Shown: positions 1-13,628 of the stretch, piece by piece
Layout: every line of letters begins with the position of its first letter
Position numbering within the stretch: position 1 is the stretch's first letter
NCBI GenBank assembly: GCA_000827325.1
Contig: KN832888.1
Location: forward strand, 720,069-784,068
Source of the DNA: Oidiodendron maius Zn
Taxonomy: Eukaryota > Ascomycota > Leotiomycetes > Myxotrichaceae
Direction of reading: 5' to 3'
DNA: 64,000 nucleotides
Made by a program: the position numbers and the translations under genes
The notes under the pieces: model-generated
Databases searched by the model: none
The model's input: only the letters and a program-made list of their open reading frames with translations
Told to the model about the DNA's origin: nothing

Positions 1-2370
1 TGATACCGAGCTGTCCCACTACAGTAAATGCCTGGTGAACACCACGTCACGGGATGCTGATCATGGAATGACATCAGATGACAGAGACACAAAAACTTCC
101 CCATTCTTGAGCCATGTTGTGAGAGCCGATAGGTATTAGCAGTTCCACTGATCATCGAGCCATAGTTATAGGGCCGTTCCGTAGCCCGTGGGTTCAAGAT
201 CGCTCTTAAGGCACTGCGTCACGTCGCATTCGACCACATGAAAGTTTGCAAAGGTTTGGGAAGACCTAATGTAGATGCGCACACGACATGACGTTGTCAG
301 GTAAGGGTATGTACCCTTTGAGATGTCAATCATTAGAACGAAATTCCCCCATGCCAGCTTTGGTAGGTGGCCAAGGCGGATGTTCCAGCGGGCGGAAGGG
401 AACTATGCGTAAGAGGTAAAGAAATGCATCATTACAAAGCTGCCATACTGCAAAGGATGCTCGGTTGGCTGAGATCATTCTAGGCTAGACACCACCTAAG
501 GTTAGAGGCTGATCTCAGACGGGAGCACAGACGCTTCCCAAGTCCTTATCAAACTTCGCCTCCAGCTCGCAGGGGTTGCATTCGAGCTGCGACCAAACGG
601 GGGAAGGGTAGAGTGCGAGAGTGACTGTTTGACCAACTGACTGAGGTGAGACTTATGAGCAGCAGAGAGTTCCAGAGAAGGAATATCTCGAATGGCGGTG
701 ACCGTTCCCACAGCTGTGCTCGTTGGTGGTTCCTCGGCACTCAGCAGGCACATCAAACCTCTCACTCGACAATGGCGAGTTGATAATTATGCAAAGGAGA
801 TGTTGGATGGCAGCGGCCGGGAAACATTACTCGACGACGTCGGGATATGCACGTCCTTCGGCCTAATGGCTATTATGGCATTGCATAGGACTGGTCCGTG
901 CTGGTACGCCACGGCAGAGGGAATGCAGCAGAAGCCGTTGAAACAATTCAAATCAGTGGTTGATGTAAGTCACCTTGATAGTCCCGCTATTACCCCAGTG
1001 GCTCGATGGCGTGATGACCTTGTTGAAACGAGTCGGTGAGGGAGGCCAGCCCTAGTCCACGATCCCTCAAGGTCGCTTCTCGAGTTGGTGCAGTTCGCGG
1101 GATGGGAGTGGCCGGAGCACATGTCGTTTGTGGCATTCCGTCGAGCACATGCTTGCTGCGGGGGGGGCGCACCGCGATGAAGTAGTGCGGTGACGGCCTG
1201 TCGGTGCACCCGATATCGTGGGCACCTCATTCCTGCTCGATACCTCAGGAGTGTCGGGAATACTGGTCGGAGGTCGCAGAATCGGGCTCAAGTGAGAGAG
1301 AGAAATGTGTATATAACGGGAAATCTCAGTCAGAATCGTGACCGGGTGACGGCCAGAGCTGCGCCTTCAGTGGGGGCAGGTGTGTGCGATGCTACCGTAG
1401 ACCAGAGTGAGAGCATGTCAGTTGGACTGCGAAATCTTTGCCACGAGGTAGGCTTGCTGACCAACTCTCTGATCTTCAAATCTCGATCTGTCCTGTCTTG
1501 AAAGTACCGATTTACATGTACAGTATCCCTCGATCCCGGCCCCAAACCTGATGTATAATATTCGCCTTTTTAGACCTCGCCAAGCCCTGGTTGCAAATGC
1601 ACGATCCTCATGACCAGCATGGAAAGTCGCCGGCTTGCTACATACAGCTACATGAAGATATTTCCCCATGCAGCGCGGTCGGACCATGCATGAAGGGCGT
1701 CATTTTTGGCAGGCCCCCCAGCTCGTAGCCACTCTTCTTTTCGACGACGGCGTCTTCCTTCGGCTGAGCTTGGCGAACTGCGGATAGAACTAGTTGCGAG
1801 GGAGACGAATGCTCACCCCGTCGCCCAAACACGCGCGCCCGCCACGGGTTATCAGCTGGGGCGGGCTGAGGACATCACGATCTGACTTGCGGTCAGCAAC
1901 CGCAAGAAAAGGGTGTGGAGGCGTTGCCCCCCGCGAGGCGAACCTCGCTTTCTGATATGACTGAGGGCAGCGAGCGGTGAAGGGAGGGAAATGACATAAA
2001 CGCGGGCCGCGCAGGGGCAGGAGGGATCAGAGAACACACCCAGTGATGTGGTGAGCCAGTGGGCATCGTGGGAGCGGCCTTGGGTGTGTGATTGGAGGGC
2101 AGGCAGCGAGGCCGCGAGAAAACTATCCAGCACCCTCCTCACCCTCATCACCCGCAGGTCTCAGTCGGGCCTGCAGCGCGCGGAGGGAAGCGCTGGGCCA
2201 GCTGGGCAGGCGGGTTGGTTGGTGGGGGGGTCTCAGGCTAGACTGGGCAGGTCGATCCTCAGTTCGAAGTCGCCCCAGTCAGTGCCTGTAGAAGGGCGTT
2301 TGAGGATATACTGCAGATGCGGTGGGACAGAGACGACCTCGACGTACATCCTGACATCCCGACATCCAGA

Positions 2371-2390
2371 CATACATACATACATACATA
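2371..2390. repeat. (CATA)5 microsatellite
   Basis: Five perfect CATA units, followed by a less regular ACACGTATGTACAT tail and preceded by three GACATCC-like units. It is a simple-sequence repeat in the gene-free region. Confidence 0.9.
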
Positions 2391-2577
2391 CACACGTATG
2401 TACATTTGCTTTTCTGCGCAGCGCGCAATGCAGCAGAGGGGAGGTGAACGGGACCAGCGGAGGTCGAGAGGGGTGCGGAATACGGCAGCGATTATTGAAT
2501 TATGGCCACAATTAGAAGAATTGAGACATCACGATGCTGTATCCCCCACGTTACTTGACCATCTTGCCCTTCTGCTC

Positions 2578-2599
2578 CGTATTCTGGCGCCAGAATACG
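2578..2599. repeat. perfect 22-bp palindrome
   Basis: The left half CGTATTCTGGC (2578-2588) is followed with no spacer by its exact reverse complement GCCAGAATACG (2589-2599). The symmetry stops at both outer ends. It could be a dimeric protein-binding site or a cruciform-forming sequence; nothing in the sequence decides which. Confidence 0.9.
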
Positions 2600-2695
2600 C
2601 CATCTTGCGCGCGACGGTGGGCCCTTCAGATACCATCAGAATACAGACCATGGCCCGCTTGACCCTGAAATTAGACTAATTCGTGTTCCCATGAG

Positions 2696-2752
2696 CATCC
2701 CAGAGACATCCCAGCCCGTTATCCCAGCCCCTATCCCAGCTCATTATCCCGC
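2696..2752. repeat. degenerate ATCCCAGC tandem repeat
   Basis: Five imperfect copies of an 11-14 bp unit built on ATCCC(A)GC follow one another, with variable tails such as CCGTT, CCCT and TCATT. It looks like a decayed minisatellite in non-coding DNA. Confidence 0.7.
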
Positions 2753-3902
2753 TACCAACATCAAGAGCCTCTTTATGTTGCTGTCTCGTCCTGCACCTCT
2801 GCCTCGTCAATATCAACATCGCCCATCTTATACGGATCCCGGTCCGGCCAGCTTGTGTGCCCCTTCTCCCGGCATAAAAAAGCAACATCCTGTCGTTACC
2901 GCCTCGTCGCCCCTTCTCGACCCCTCAGAAAGGCTCCCTCTCGACGAACAGATCCTCGCTGGGTACGCCCCGCGCGCAGTGCAGGCAGGGTTACGGCGGG
3001 CCTGGTATTGTTTTGGACGCCGACTGCGCTCCTGTACCACCTCCTGCATCCTCGAACCAAGAGGTTGCAGCCAGCCCAAGAGGGCTTTGCACCGCTAACT
3101 GCTCCAGCGCCTGTGAGCCACCGACAGTAGTACGGGACTGACTTGCATCAGACTACGGACGGCCTTCCCACCAGCGCGACGAGAGAAGGGTGAACTGCTC
3201 GCGCAGTGCACGACCATCAGCCACCGCTTCCGGGTATGCTTGCTTGCTTCCTTTCCCAGCCTGCATATGCGCCCCGCTCCAATTATTGGTCGCAGCGAAG
3301 ATCTAAGTGAGGGACGGGCGCCAGGATACTTCCTCCTGATATCGTGGGCTTCTTCTTCTCTCCCTCTCTCCTCCCGCCGCTCTCTTGGGAACCTTCATTC
3401 TGCTCCGCGGTGCGGTGTTGTGTTGAACTGCGCTGTGTGAGCGCCTAGGTAAGAGCCGTGTTGCTCTCGGTGGCCCCAGCAACACACGCCAGGACGGCGA
3501 GGATCGTGGTGGATTGTCGAGGTATGTCCGGTCTCTCCTTACGGTCGTGTTTGTGGACGATATGTCATATATGTCTGCCTGCCCTCGCCTCGCAGCTGGC
3601 TAAACAAAGGCCATCCTTGCAACCTGGCAGACTCGAGAGCAAAAATGTCATGGGCGTTGGACTTTTTTTTTCTTTGCAGTCATATTGTATTATTGTCACA
3701 TCATCTGCATTCCCCGTTTGAGCCAGACCGGCTTCTAATGTGTCACCCAGCAGACTCCCGCTCATCTCCCCGAGGCAAGCCAATTTTCCTCGACTCCCAC
3801 GGGCGCCTCTTTCAACAAGGTTGTGGGTAGCCTTCCTGTCTCGATCTGCTCTTGCCGAAGAGCCACTCTTTCCTCCCATCACAGTTACCACATGCATCCT
3901 CA

Positions 3903-6474
3903 ATGATGGACACTGAGGATGGGCAGTTCTTTATAAAGGTATGAGCCCGATACGTCCAATCCCCTCCCGACCCGCGAGTTCCCCCCCTAATACTCGTTTC
4001 TACAGAACTTGGCCCACTTTGTGCGTACACACGAGAAAGCACTGGCCAACGCTCTACAACTGCAGCGACAGCACGCGCCAAAACATGGCTCAGCTCAAGG
4101 TGCAAGCGTTGTTGGAGGACCTGCAGTCCCCCCATCCCCCTCGATCTCGAGCCCTCACTCCTCTGCGTCTTCGTTGACAACATCGAGCACCCTCGCAGCT
4201 GCTCTCTCACGCCCATACTTGACTTTCGCGTCTCATAATATCAAACCTGCCAAACTTGCCCTGACACCCCACCATCTATTCTACCTTCTCTCCCGATTTG
4301 AAGAGTTGGGAATACAGGTTGGACCAATGAATGTGCGGCTGGAGAATCTGCAAGAGACCTCAGCTGCCAATTATGTCTCCTTTTTGAGTCAGTCGCAGCG
4401 GCCCAAGGGGCGTGGCTCTGATACCGGATCCATACATTCTGTGTCCAGCGTAAGAAGTGTAATGTCTGGTATGTCCTCTCTGTGGGCAAGCTTTGGCCTT
4501 GGCTCGAGTGCCACCTCCAGGGGCGAGAGACAAAAGGCAGCCATCGAAGCGGACTTAAAATATCTGTATTCCGCCTTCACCAAGATCCCTTGCCTCAGGC
4601 TCACCCCAGATCGGCGGGCAAGGTTGATCGAAGGCTACGAGGAGTTCCCATTCGATAGTGCAGTTCCCCTCTATGCATTCAAAAACGTCAGTGCCCTGGA
4701 GATCAGTGACATAGATATTCGACAATTCTTTGGTTGGGACAGACTTGCTGAGCAGTTAAGGACCCTGACTGTTAAGCGTGCTGGGGTTGAGGATCCGGCG
4801 GACCTGCTCATAAACATTGTGCTAGATGATATGAACAAGCGTCGACGACGTTCTTCAAAGGCTCAGTCTTCTCCTACCACTACTTGGGCCACGTCTTCCA
4901 GTCCAAAGCGAAGCCCGACCTTGCCGCATGCGGAGTTGGCTCATTCCAACTCGGCACCCGGGTCACCAGACGAGCGAGGACACATTAACGATGATGAAGT
5001 CCGAGATGCGTTACTCATACGATCGGGGTCCGATGGTGCGAAGTTGCGCCAAAAGGCCAGGCCGAGGAGCAATTCGCCAGTACGGCCGAATAGCTCACGG
5101 ACTGGCTCAACCCACGGCCATCTGAGGAGCTCCTCCTATAAGGTTAAGAGATCTGGGTCTTCTAGTTCTCATTCAAGCATGTCAGAGAGTTGGCACAATC
5201 CTCGTGGCAGTTCTTCTAACCTTTTGTCAATGGGGGTCTTGCCACCATCGAAATGGAGGTTCCTCAAGCATCTCAGCCTTGCTGATAATAGCCTCACGTC
5301 CATATCGGCGAGCAGTCTTGCGCCGTTGGCCAATACGCTTCATTCCTTGGATCTGTCATTAAATCTCTTTACTCAGATCCCTGATTGCTTGGCGTCACTG
5401 ACTGCATTAAGAGCACTCAATCTTTCTCACTGTATGATTGATTCGCTCCACTCCTTGACGCGAAACCCTCTGCCAGCTATCACTGCCCTAAATCTGCGAT
5501 CGAACCGCCTCATGTCTATTGCAGGTATCGAGCGGCTCTACCCTCTTGAACGACTTGATCTGAGAGACAATAAGATCAATGATCCAACAGAGATGGCGAG
5601 ACTTACTGGCATCCCAGATATTCGCGAGATCTGGATCTCTGGCAACCCCTTCACCCGAACACACTCTGGCTTTAGGATTACGATCTTCAATCTGTTCAGA
5701 AAGACGCCTGGATACACGGAGGATATAGTTATTGATACCTACGGCCCAGGCTACTCCGAGCGTCGTCAACTGATTGATCGTGCGGCGGAACCTCCAGCGG
5801 TTCCTGTCGTCAAACCGCCACCAGACTATGGCCTCCCTGCCGTCAACGTCAACAAACCGGTTATTGATTATCCCGTTGCGTCTGAACCAGCGGTGCTACC
5901 GAAAGAGGGGCCAGCCTTTGGTGCCGCCACAAGCGAGGTATACTCGAGCGCTTCCGGGCGGCGCAGGAAGACAACTCGGCGACGAGTCGTGGACCTTTCG
6001 ACGCCAGAATCGTCTCCAATTAAGCAACCTGCAACTGTACGGTTCTCCTCGGAAGAAGTCATGGCTGCACCCGCACCGCCAAGCCTCACGTATTCGGGTA
6101 GTCCCGACCCGTCACCTCGGACAGTTCCATCGTACGTGCCATCAGAGCCCACGCAGTCACTCGACCAACCACGCATCGACACCTCAGCCGTCCCTCGCCT
6201 GCCGCCGATCGACACTGTAAATTACGACCCACCACTTGTCAAACAACTTCCAAGCAAAGATGCCCAAGATTGGACCATCAGCGGTGACATTTACAGGAAG
6301 AAGATTGAAGCCCTGCGCAACGAGGTCGGCAACGGGTGGTTGAGTGTGCTTAGTGAAGAGGGATGGGATGCACAAAGGAACAGCGCAGATTTTACTGCGA
6401 GTGCTATAAGGCCAGCCACAGGTGCTCGTGCCAACAGCCAACAAACAATACACACTGGACGGACATTAGGGTAA
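3903..6474 (+). CDS. leucine-rich repeat protein, possibly STK11IP/LIP1-like
   Basis: Two exons, 3903-3938 and 4006-6474, give 834 residues. The first exon encodes only MMDTEDGQFFIK; the intron starts GTATGA, has a CTAATAC branch site and ends TACAG, and joins in phase 0 to NLAHFVRTHEK. The N-terminal half has a conserved-looking segment around YAFKNVSALEISDIDIRQF that recalls the LKB1-interacting protein STK11IP. A serine-rich low-complexity linker follows (about residues 290-420), then LRR units at about 431-564 with LxxLxLxxNxL spacing (LSLADNSL, LDLSLNLF, LNLRSNRL, LDLRDNKI) and an Ile-Trp-Ile-Ser-Gly-Asn-Pro cap. The Pro/Ser-rich tail ends with a short conserved-looking block near DIYRKKIEALRNEVGNGW. 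LRR regions usually bind proteins; the partner is unknown. The STK11IP link is an inference from partial resemblance. Confidence 0.85.
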
Positions 6475-8836
6475 CTTTGCCCGAATGAGCCTATTCCAAA
6501 AAGGCACTTCTTTGGCAATATCATCGGAGAGCACACCATTTGACTGGACGGGTTCTCCTCTGATGCTCAACCCTCATGCAGCTGCACTGGGAGGTTTCTT
6601 GATACCCTCGTCTTAAAAGTTGCATTGTACATATGTCTCTGCTCCTTTCTAAGATTGTTATTTTGCATTTGCAACCCCCCCGTCCCCCCCCCCCCTTTTT
6701 TTTTCGAAAGTTTCCTCTTATGGGTTTATTAGTCATTCACAGCATAGCGAAGGGTCGGGTGGTCACTTGGTCATTTTTGTTTGTCCCTCTCACAATCTGT
6801 TCACTCGTGGATAATTTGTGAGCATCTTAATAGTGTCTTTCGGCTTGTGGCATTTGCGCAGAGCTAGAATAAGGGGTCTAGCATGGTTCGAAGCGATGTT
6901 CTGGACGGCCTCTCGGGCTGCCAAATGTACAATATGGGATTAAACGGCGACATGGCGTTCAGAATCATGGTTGCATTGTATATGCATGGATGGGCCATGC
7001 GAGATTGGTTCGGTGATGGGCGGGATAATGAATGAAACTCTTTCCTATGCTGCGACGAATTGCTCTCCCTCTGTACATGAACTTGATGTGAACAATGTCT
7101 TGTGTTGATCTAACCGAGATCGCTTCTTTCTCTCTCTCGTCACTATGGTAGTTTTAACATTGCGACCCACATTCTAGAATATCCCCCGAAGCGGCAGTAA
7201 CGGGCTAGTGAGGCTCTGCGGAGCCCAAGCCACCGAGAAGGATAGGTCAATGCAGATATGACAAAGCCCAAGACGCACGATAGTTAATAACGAGGGGTAC
7301 AGATGCTCATCTTCCGTCTTGCCTATTTGGAGAGAGCTGCACTGGGAGAGCTTCTCCAGGATGACGCTTACTATGGGTCCTGGTCGCACGGGGATGGAGC
7401 CATTACGTGCGTCTGCTCCACGGGGGACATGACGCCTGCTGGAAGCCCTAAAAATGGAAGTGTTATTGGACCTCGAGACATCTCGTCTCTGCAGAGCACA
7501 ATGTACACTGCGTGGCGAGTGCAGGAGGCTCTCCAAGGGAGCATTACGTACGAGTGTTGCGAGTCTAGATGCAGTGGTGCCGTGTACTTTGTAAGAGAGT
7601 CGAAAATAGCAGCCGTCAAACCCGGCGCCGTAGTCAGAAAACTTCTAACCCAGGCCTGTCAGCCAATCACCAGGCGACCATCGAGAGGTCTTAAGGCGGC
7701 GAGGACAGGGGCGAACGCCTTTCGTGTCTCCTCTGACCGTTACCATACTGCTGTCGCCCTTCTCTCGCTCGTAGACACGCGCTTAAAACCCTCGCCGCCC
7801 TAAACCAGGCACCCACCCGGGTCCAAGCCACTCCTCCAAAACTCCCAACGAGGCACAGGTCGATCTGGCGAATCTTCTTCCTTCACTGCTCCTCTAACCA
7901 ACGACATCGAGATATCGACATCGTCCACCACCGCGACGACGACCACCACCACCACCCCCCGAGCACTCAATCCGATAGCTCCCTCTGGTCATTGACCTTC
8001 TGGCCAATCCCCGCGAGAACCGTGCCTCGTTTGCCCGCGCACACAACATCCAAAACCCGATCCCCCTTACGGCTCGACTAAGCGTCCCAGCAAACTTCTC
8101 ATCTGGCGTCTGAGCTACTTAACAGCTGCCCATCTGCATCCACGGCGCCCTCATCCTGTGCAGAGCACCGTTCACTTCCCCTCTGGCCGAGTAAAGCCGC
8201 TCGCCGCTCTCACCAAGATCCTTTGCCCGCACCAAGTGCGTCCTTGTACGTCGACGCCCCAGAGTCTCCGGCAACTCAGCACCGAGCCTCGAGACCCGAT
8301 AAACACCAGCGACATCGTCAGATCGACGACCCCGGCGACGACAGACACCTCACCAGTGTTCAGATCTGAGCGGCCCCTTCCTGCGAGGACCACAAATCCC
8401 AGCACCGCCTGACCATCTCTCCCACCGCGTCGCTTCCCCCTCTGGGCACCTCTGGATCCTGCGGCTGACCACACAACGCAACCCCGTCCAACTCGTTGAC
8501 CCAGTGTACACCGGCCTAGCACGCCAAATCACGACGCGGCTTTCGGCAGAAAGCATTTCTGAGGCGGATATCACTTCAGTGTATGTATCCCAATGACCTG
8601 CGCGAGGCGCTCGTCAAAGCCACTCCCACGCGACATTTGCAGTTTGCTTATCCAACGCCCCCAAACGCCACATGCTTTTGCTAATCATCTCCACGCGTGC
8701 CTAGATTAAGAAGTGAATCGCAGTCCTCTCACACAGTGACTCGATCTACGTATCTGGCCTTCCCCCAAACGCTCTCGAGACTGCGCAAACCTTAACGCAA
8801 CCCCCGTCATCTTCTTCCCACCCGAGGGCAGAAGCA
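6475..8836. other. intergenic: LRR 3' flank and long PP1 upstream region
   Basis: No convincing gene. A C-run/T-run tract lies at 6675-6704. A 166-codon ATG-started frame at 7303-7803 has no recognisable features. From about 7800 to 8836 the + strand is strongly C-rich and rich in CACC/ACG triplets with few G runs, which suits a long pyrimidine-rich promoter and 5' leader for the PP1 gene. Confidence 0.55.
6675..6704. repeat. poly-C/poly-T tract
   Basis: C7-GT-C12-T9 homopolymer tract (with a single GT interruption) about 200 bases after the LRR stop codon, probably in the 3' flank. It is prone to length variation. Confidence 0.9.
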
Positions 8837-10027
<1,191 letters not shown>

Positions 10028-10902
10028 AATGAACAATTACGAACTTCCATGTGTATAGCAGGTTCGGACGCAGATCATAAGCAGAGCAATCGCGATGCCC
10101 TCTCGAGTACTCACGATAAAGTATCCGCCACGCGCTCCTCAACACGCTATCTCATACCCCTCGATCGCCCGATCCCGCGAACCTCTGCCGAATTTCGATC
10201 AACCCTCTCCTAATGAAACATACCTTATTGCGCCGGCATCGTGCAACAGCCCCTTTGATAACGTATTCCGAGTGTACCTTTGTCTCCTTTCCTACCACCA
10301 CTTATGCGACCAACGAGACCTCGAACCGCGAGAAACGATTGAAAGAATCTTTGAACGCTGGACGACCGACGACAAAACATAGAGGAGCGGGCGCTTCTCT
10401 CCCCATTGGTGTGCATGGTCCTATAGAGTGGAGACTGTTGTGTGTATGTGACATTACGATATGAAAAGGGCGCTTTGTGCGGTGCTAACTTTGTCTGTGT
10501 AACTTGAACTCGTGGCTTGGCTTGGCTTTTCTCCGACATATCAAACGTGTGGTGTAAGTGACGCTGGGGTATATGAGGGGTGGTGGACGAATGGAAATAA
10601 GGCGCGATGTACAACTGTGATGGCAAGCTTCGTCCCGCGGACAGGCTCTGGTGTTTAGTTGGTGTGTGGAGGGAGGTGGTTTTCCGTAGCCCGCTCTTCT
10701 GCCAGTCGCTAACATCTGTGTCTGTTGCGGACGAAATGAAATTTCCTACATCTTGTGGTCCAGGGCCAGTGTGTTGTGTACTGAGACGCTTTTGGACATG
10801 TGCAATTAGTGTGAGGTGAGTATCCATGAATGGTAATGTAGGGGGTTATGGTGGTATTTCTCTTTAACACCATATATACATGTTTTGTGACGCCTCTACT
10901 CC
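10028..10902. other. convergent 3' region between PP1 and the Rdx gene
   Basis: Holds the two 3' ends. The open frames here (for example 200 codons on the minus strand at 10225-10827) are not conserved-looking and are probably chance. No repeat or RNA gene seen. Confidence 0.5.
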
Positions 10903-12073
10903 CTACCCACAGTCCTCATCACCAGGTCTACAGAAAAACACCCCTTCACCACCAGAAATCACCACCTTACCATTCACATCCTCCTCTTCTACCCAAGTCG
11001 TCGAATTTCCAGGCTCGTCTTCAGGAGCTACTCTCGCTGCATCAGCATTCCTAGCCGGTAAGGCATCACCATTTGTTGGCAGTAACGAAATATCCTTCTC
11101 TGCGCCTTGAGGTGGCAGAGCTGAGCTCTGCGAAGGCAATAGCTCAGTAGCAGAAGGTGTCGACTGTGAGGGCGCCTGTAATGGGACGGCTTTCTTAGCA
11201 TGCGAATCTATATGTCCCAGGTTCCGCGTCGGATCGATTATATCCCTCACACGACGCTTCAGCTCTTTTGTTTCTGTCATAGTCACACCGTATTAACATC
11301 TGCTTTCTCTTCCGTCTCTTCCCTCACATCTCAAGCTAGACTCAAGGCGGGAGCCGGCGAGGAAGATATATCTTTACGATATTACATAGGAGCAGGGGAC
11401 GAAGAGAACTGTTCCGAACAAAATAAGAGAGAAGTACCTGGAAACCCGCCCTCAGCCTTACGGTCCCAGAGCAGGTGCTTTTGTACCAGAGTGGCAGCAT
11501 CCTTGCCCGAGTCGGACCGAGTGTAGAGATGCACGACAAAGGTGCCGCCGGTGGAGGGTTGTAGGGCGACTTCGCCGAGGGAGGTGGAGAAGGTGGAGAG
11601 GAGCTCTTGGGCGAACTTTGAGAGAGAAAAGTAGGTTAGAATATGAATATGGAAAATATATGTGTGTACTGCATGAGTTTTCAGGATTGAAAAGAGAGAT
11701 AAAGAGAAGGGACGTTGAAGCGAGGCGCTCCAAGAAATTTCTAGACTTAAAACAGAATTGAGGAAAGAGGAGGCATGAGGATCTTCTCTTGTGCTCGGAG
11801 CCGAAGAATATGGCAGCTGAAGCCAGGAGGATAGCGTGTTGTTTGTCGTATGGCAACTCTGCAATTTTCTACCTCTAGCAGACGGGAGGAGGGTGAGCTT
11901 TGGGAAGGTGTGCAAGTGAGCGCGCCATCGGCCTCCGGGCAGAAAGAGGAATAGGGAAAGAGATCCATAGCAAAAAAAAAAACACAACTCACGTATGCCG
12001 CTCGAAGCATCCACTTGCATTGCGTACAGAACTCAATCGTTATACGAGGAAATGCCGTCTCGAGCTCAGACAT
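10903..12073 (-). CDS. Rdx family (SelW/SelT/SelH-like) thioredoxin-fold protein
   Basis: Three exons on the minus strand: 12073-11993, 11615-11438 and 11273-10903, giving 209 residues. Exon 1 ends in phase 0 after the CxxC segment EFCTQCKWMLRAAY. Exon 2 carries FAQELLSTF...EVALQPSTGGTFVVHLY and LLWDRKAEGGFP. Exon 3 completes the codon for Glu and reads ETKELKRRVRDIIDPTRNLGHID. This order (CxxC, SxGGxFxV, WDRKxxGGFPExKxLKQ) is the signature of the Rdx family. Selenocysteine is replaced by Cys16 (CTQC), as expected in fungi. The family is thought to be redox-active; substrates are unknown. The last 80 or so residues are low-complexity and end with CRPGDEDCG, longer than the animal SelW proteins. 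The first intron (377 nt) is long for this window, and open frames inside it are shadows. Confidence 0.9.
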
Positions 12074-12749
12074 TTTTTATACTTCTGAGGATCTCGAACG
12101 AGGGGGAGAGGAGTTTCGATCCCTGTATTCTAAAGTCGGAGCCGAAGGGAGGCCCGTGATGAATATGTACCGGAGAAAGGGAATCGGAATCAGAGAGAGA
12201 AGAAATCGAAGAATGGAATGGAGAGAGGAAGGAGACGCATAGAAAGTCACAGTAATATACAGTAGATTTGAAACCGCGGCGCGTGGTGGTGGTGGTGCAG
12301 TTTGTAAGCATCTGCTGCTGGTCACTGTAGTTATGGGCCACCCTGCGCTATAGCGATCGAATCGAACCAAGCGGCCAACGGGCGGACTACTGCTGAGGAA
12401 CCTTGATTGCATCACGCTCACGCCATGCGTAGAAGAACAGAACCTCGGTGCGTTTGTACAGGCAGGTTAGTCGCATTCATTATTACTCGAGGGTCAGCTC
12501 TAGAAGCCGCGGCCTCTCGAGACGATCCTATGCACAGAGTTTTGTCGAGACGAAGTACCGTACACAAAACGAAGTATTACATGCCAACCCTGAACTCTCA
12601 CACCCTCAGCTCCGAGGGGCAGGTCGCGAACAACCGCCCGGCGGGACAGATTTGCGGAGGGAGGAATTCATGCAGAAAAAAAAGCCCTGTACGCCAGAGA
12701 ACGCCCTGCTCGAGCACTCCCATTGTTCCCCTTCTCGCTCCAGCCTCCT

Positions 12750-13102
12750 CTACATAACAGCGCAGCAGCCTCCGCTCTGCTGGGGCGCATACGGGTCGTC
12801 CTTCTTGTCAACGTTGCCCCAGACGGATGGCACCATGAAGTCCTTCGTGTTATTCGTGTAGGCAATAATGCTGTTGACAACGCGTTAGTAAATTGTGTGC
12901 GGTCGTAGAAGCCCTCGCGGACGAGGGGAACTCCATACCTGTTCGCAGCTTGGGAGACCGGGATACGGTCGCGCTCCAAATCCTCCCTCAGGCGGTTGTT
13001 CAATTCGGTGAGTCGGCGCAGCTTGAGGTCGGCCATCGATTGCTTGTTCTTCTTGACCTGGGATGGGTCGCCGACGTCGCGCGAGGAGTATCCTGAAGGC
13101 AT
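12750..13102 (-). CDS. gng1: heterotrimeric G-protein gamma subunit
   Basis: Two exons, 13102-12939 and 12870-12750, encode 94 residues. The first exon ends in AG and the second begins with C, making Ser55 in the segment SQAANSIIAYTNNTKDF. The N-terminal half is the expected helical, charged segment (KLRRLTELNNRLREDLERDRIPVSQ). The C-terminus GGCCAVM is a CaaX box: Cys91 should be farnesylated and Cys90 is placed for palmitoylation, anchoring the beta-gamma dimer at the plasma membrane. In filamentous fungi this subunit works with G-beta in pheromone response, conidiation and sexual development. The CaaX end lies in the second exon, so an unspliced reading would lose the membrane anchor. It is divergent from the eIF3a gene. 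Confidence 0.96.
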
Positions 13103-13628
13103 CGTAGCGACGGGTGCTTCCGTGCGTGCTCTTGCGAGGCCAGGTCAGAGCGGTCACGACTCCTGATCAGCTAACCAGTCAGCTCGGGCGTCGTCGGGAC
13201 GTCGCGCGCAGGCGGAAGGGAGTCACTCACGTATGGCAAGAGGCGTTCTCGAGAGGAATTGAAGTCTGCAGCCCTTGCGATCGGACGTGGTGGAGGAAGG
13301 CGATCGGCAGGAGAAGCCGTTGAGATGGAGATTGGCAACTGAAAGGAATCCTCCCCTAATGGGGCAAGGTGACCTTCTGGCTCTCTGCGAACCGTGCCAG
13401 GCCCGAAACGGCACGCCAAGCGAGGCAGTCATGTGACGAACATCGAGATTTCGCAGCAGGGCAACATCTGCGCACAAATCGGGAAGAAAGTGCAAGTCGC
13501 ATCATCGTAACAACCCTTGCGGCCCAGCACGATCCCTCATTCCTGGATCATCCGGGATCCATCTGCGGGCATTCGTCCCACCACAGCTACCCTCTCCAGA
13601 ACACGTCCTGCAGAGGAGCTTGCCCAGC
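13103..13628. promoter_or_regulatory. divergent promoter region, G gamma / eIF3a
   Basis: 526 bases separate the start codons of two genes pointing away from each other, so it must contain both promoters and leaders. No TATA box or recognisable operator stands out. Confidence 0.6.

Larger units (their letters stand above)
1..3902. other. gene-free region upstream of the LRR gene
   Basis: I see no supportable gene in this 3.9 kb. Several reading frames of 60 to 155 codons are open on both strands, but none resembles a known family, they overlap each other, and several run through simple repeats. It holds a (CATA)n microsatellite, a perfect 22-bp palindrome and a degenerate ATCCC-repeat block, listed separately. 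The last few hundred bases are pyrimidine-rich and probably carry the promoter and leader of the LRR gene. Confidence 0.6.

Noticed and set aside
692-1039. 115-codon ATG frame on the + strand
   Set aside because: No family feature, overlaps other open frames, no splice or promoter context.
2048-2679. 155- and 120-codon frames
   Set aside because: They run through the CATA microsatellite and are in competing frames; likely chance in GC-rich DNA.
7303-7803. 166-codon ATG frame upstream of PP1
   Set aside because: Not protein-like in composition and no recognisable motif; kept as intergenic.
10225-10827. 200-codon minus-strand frame
   Set aside because: Non-ATG start in the track sense, mixed composition, lies in the convergent 3' region.
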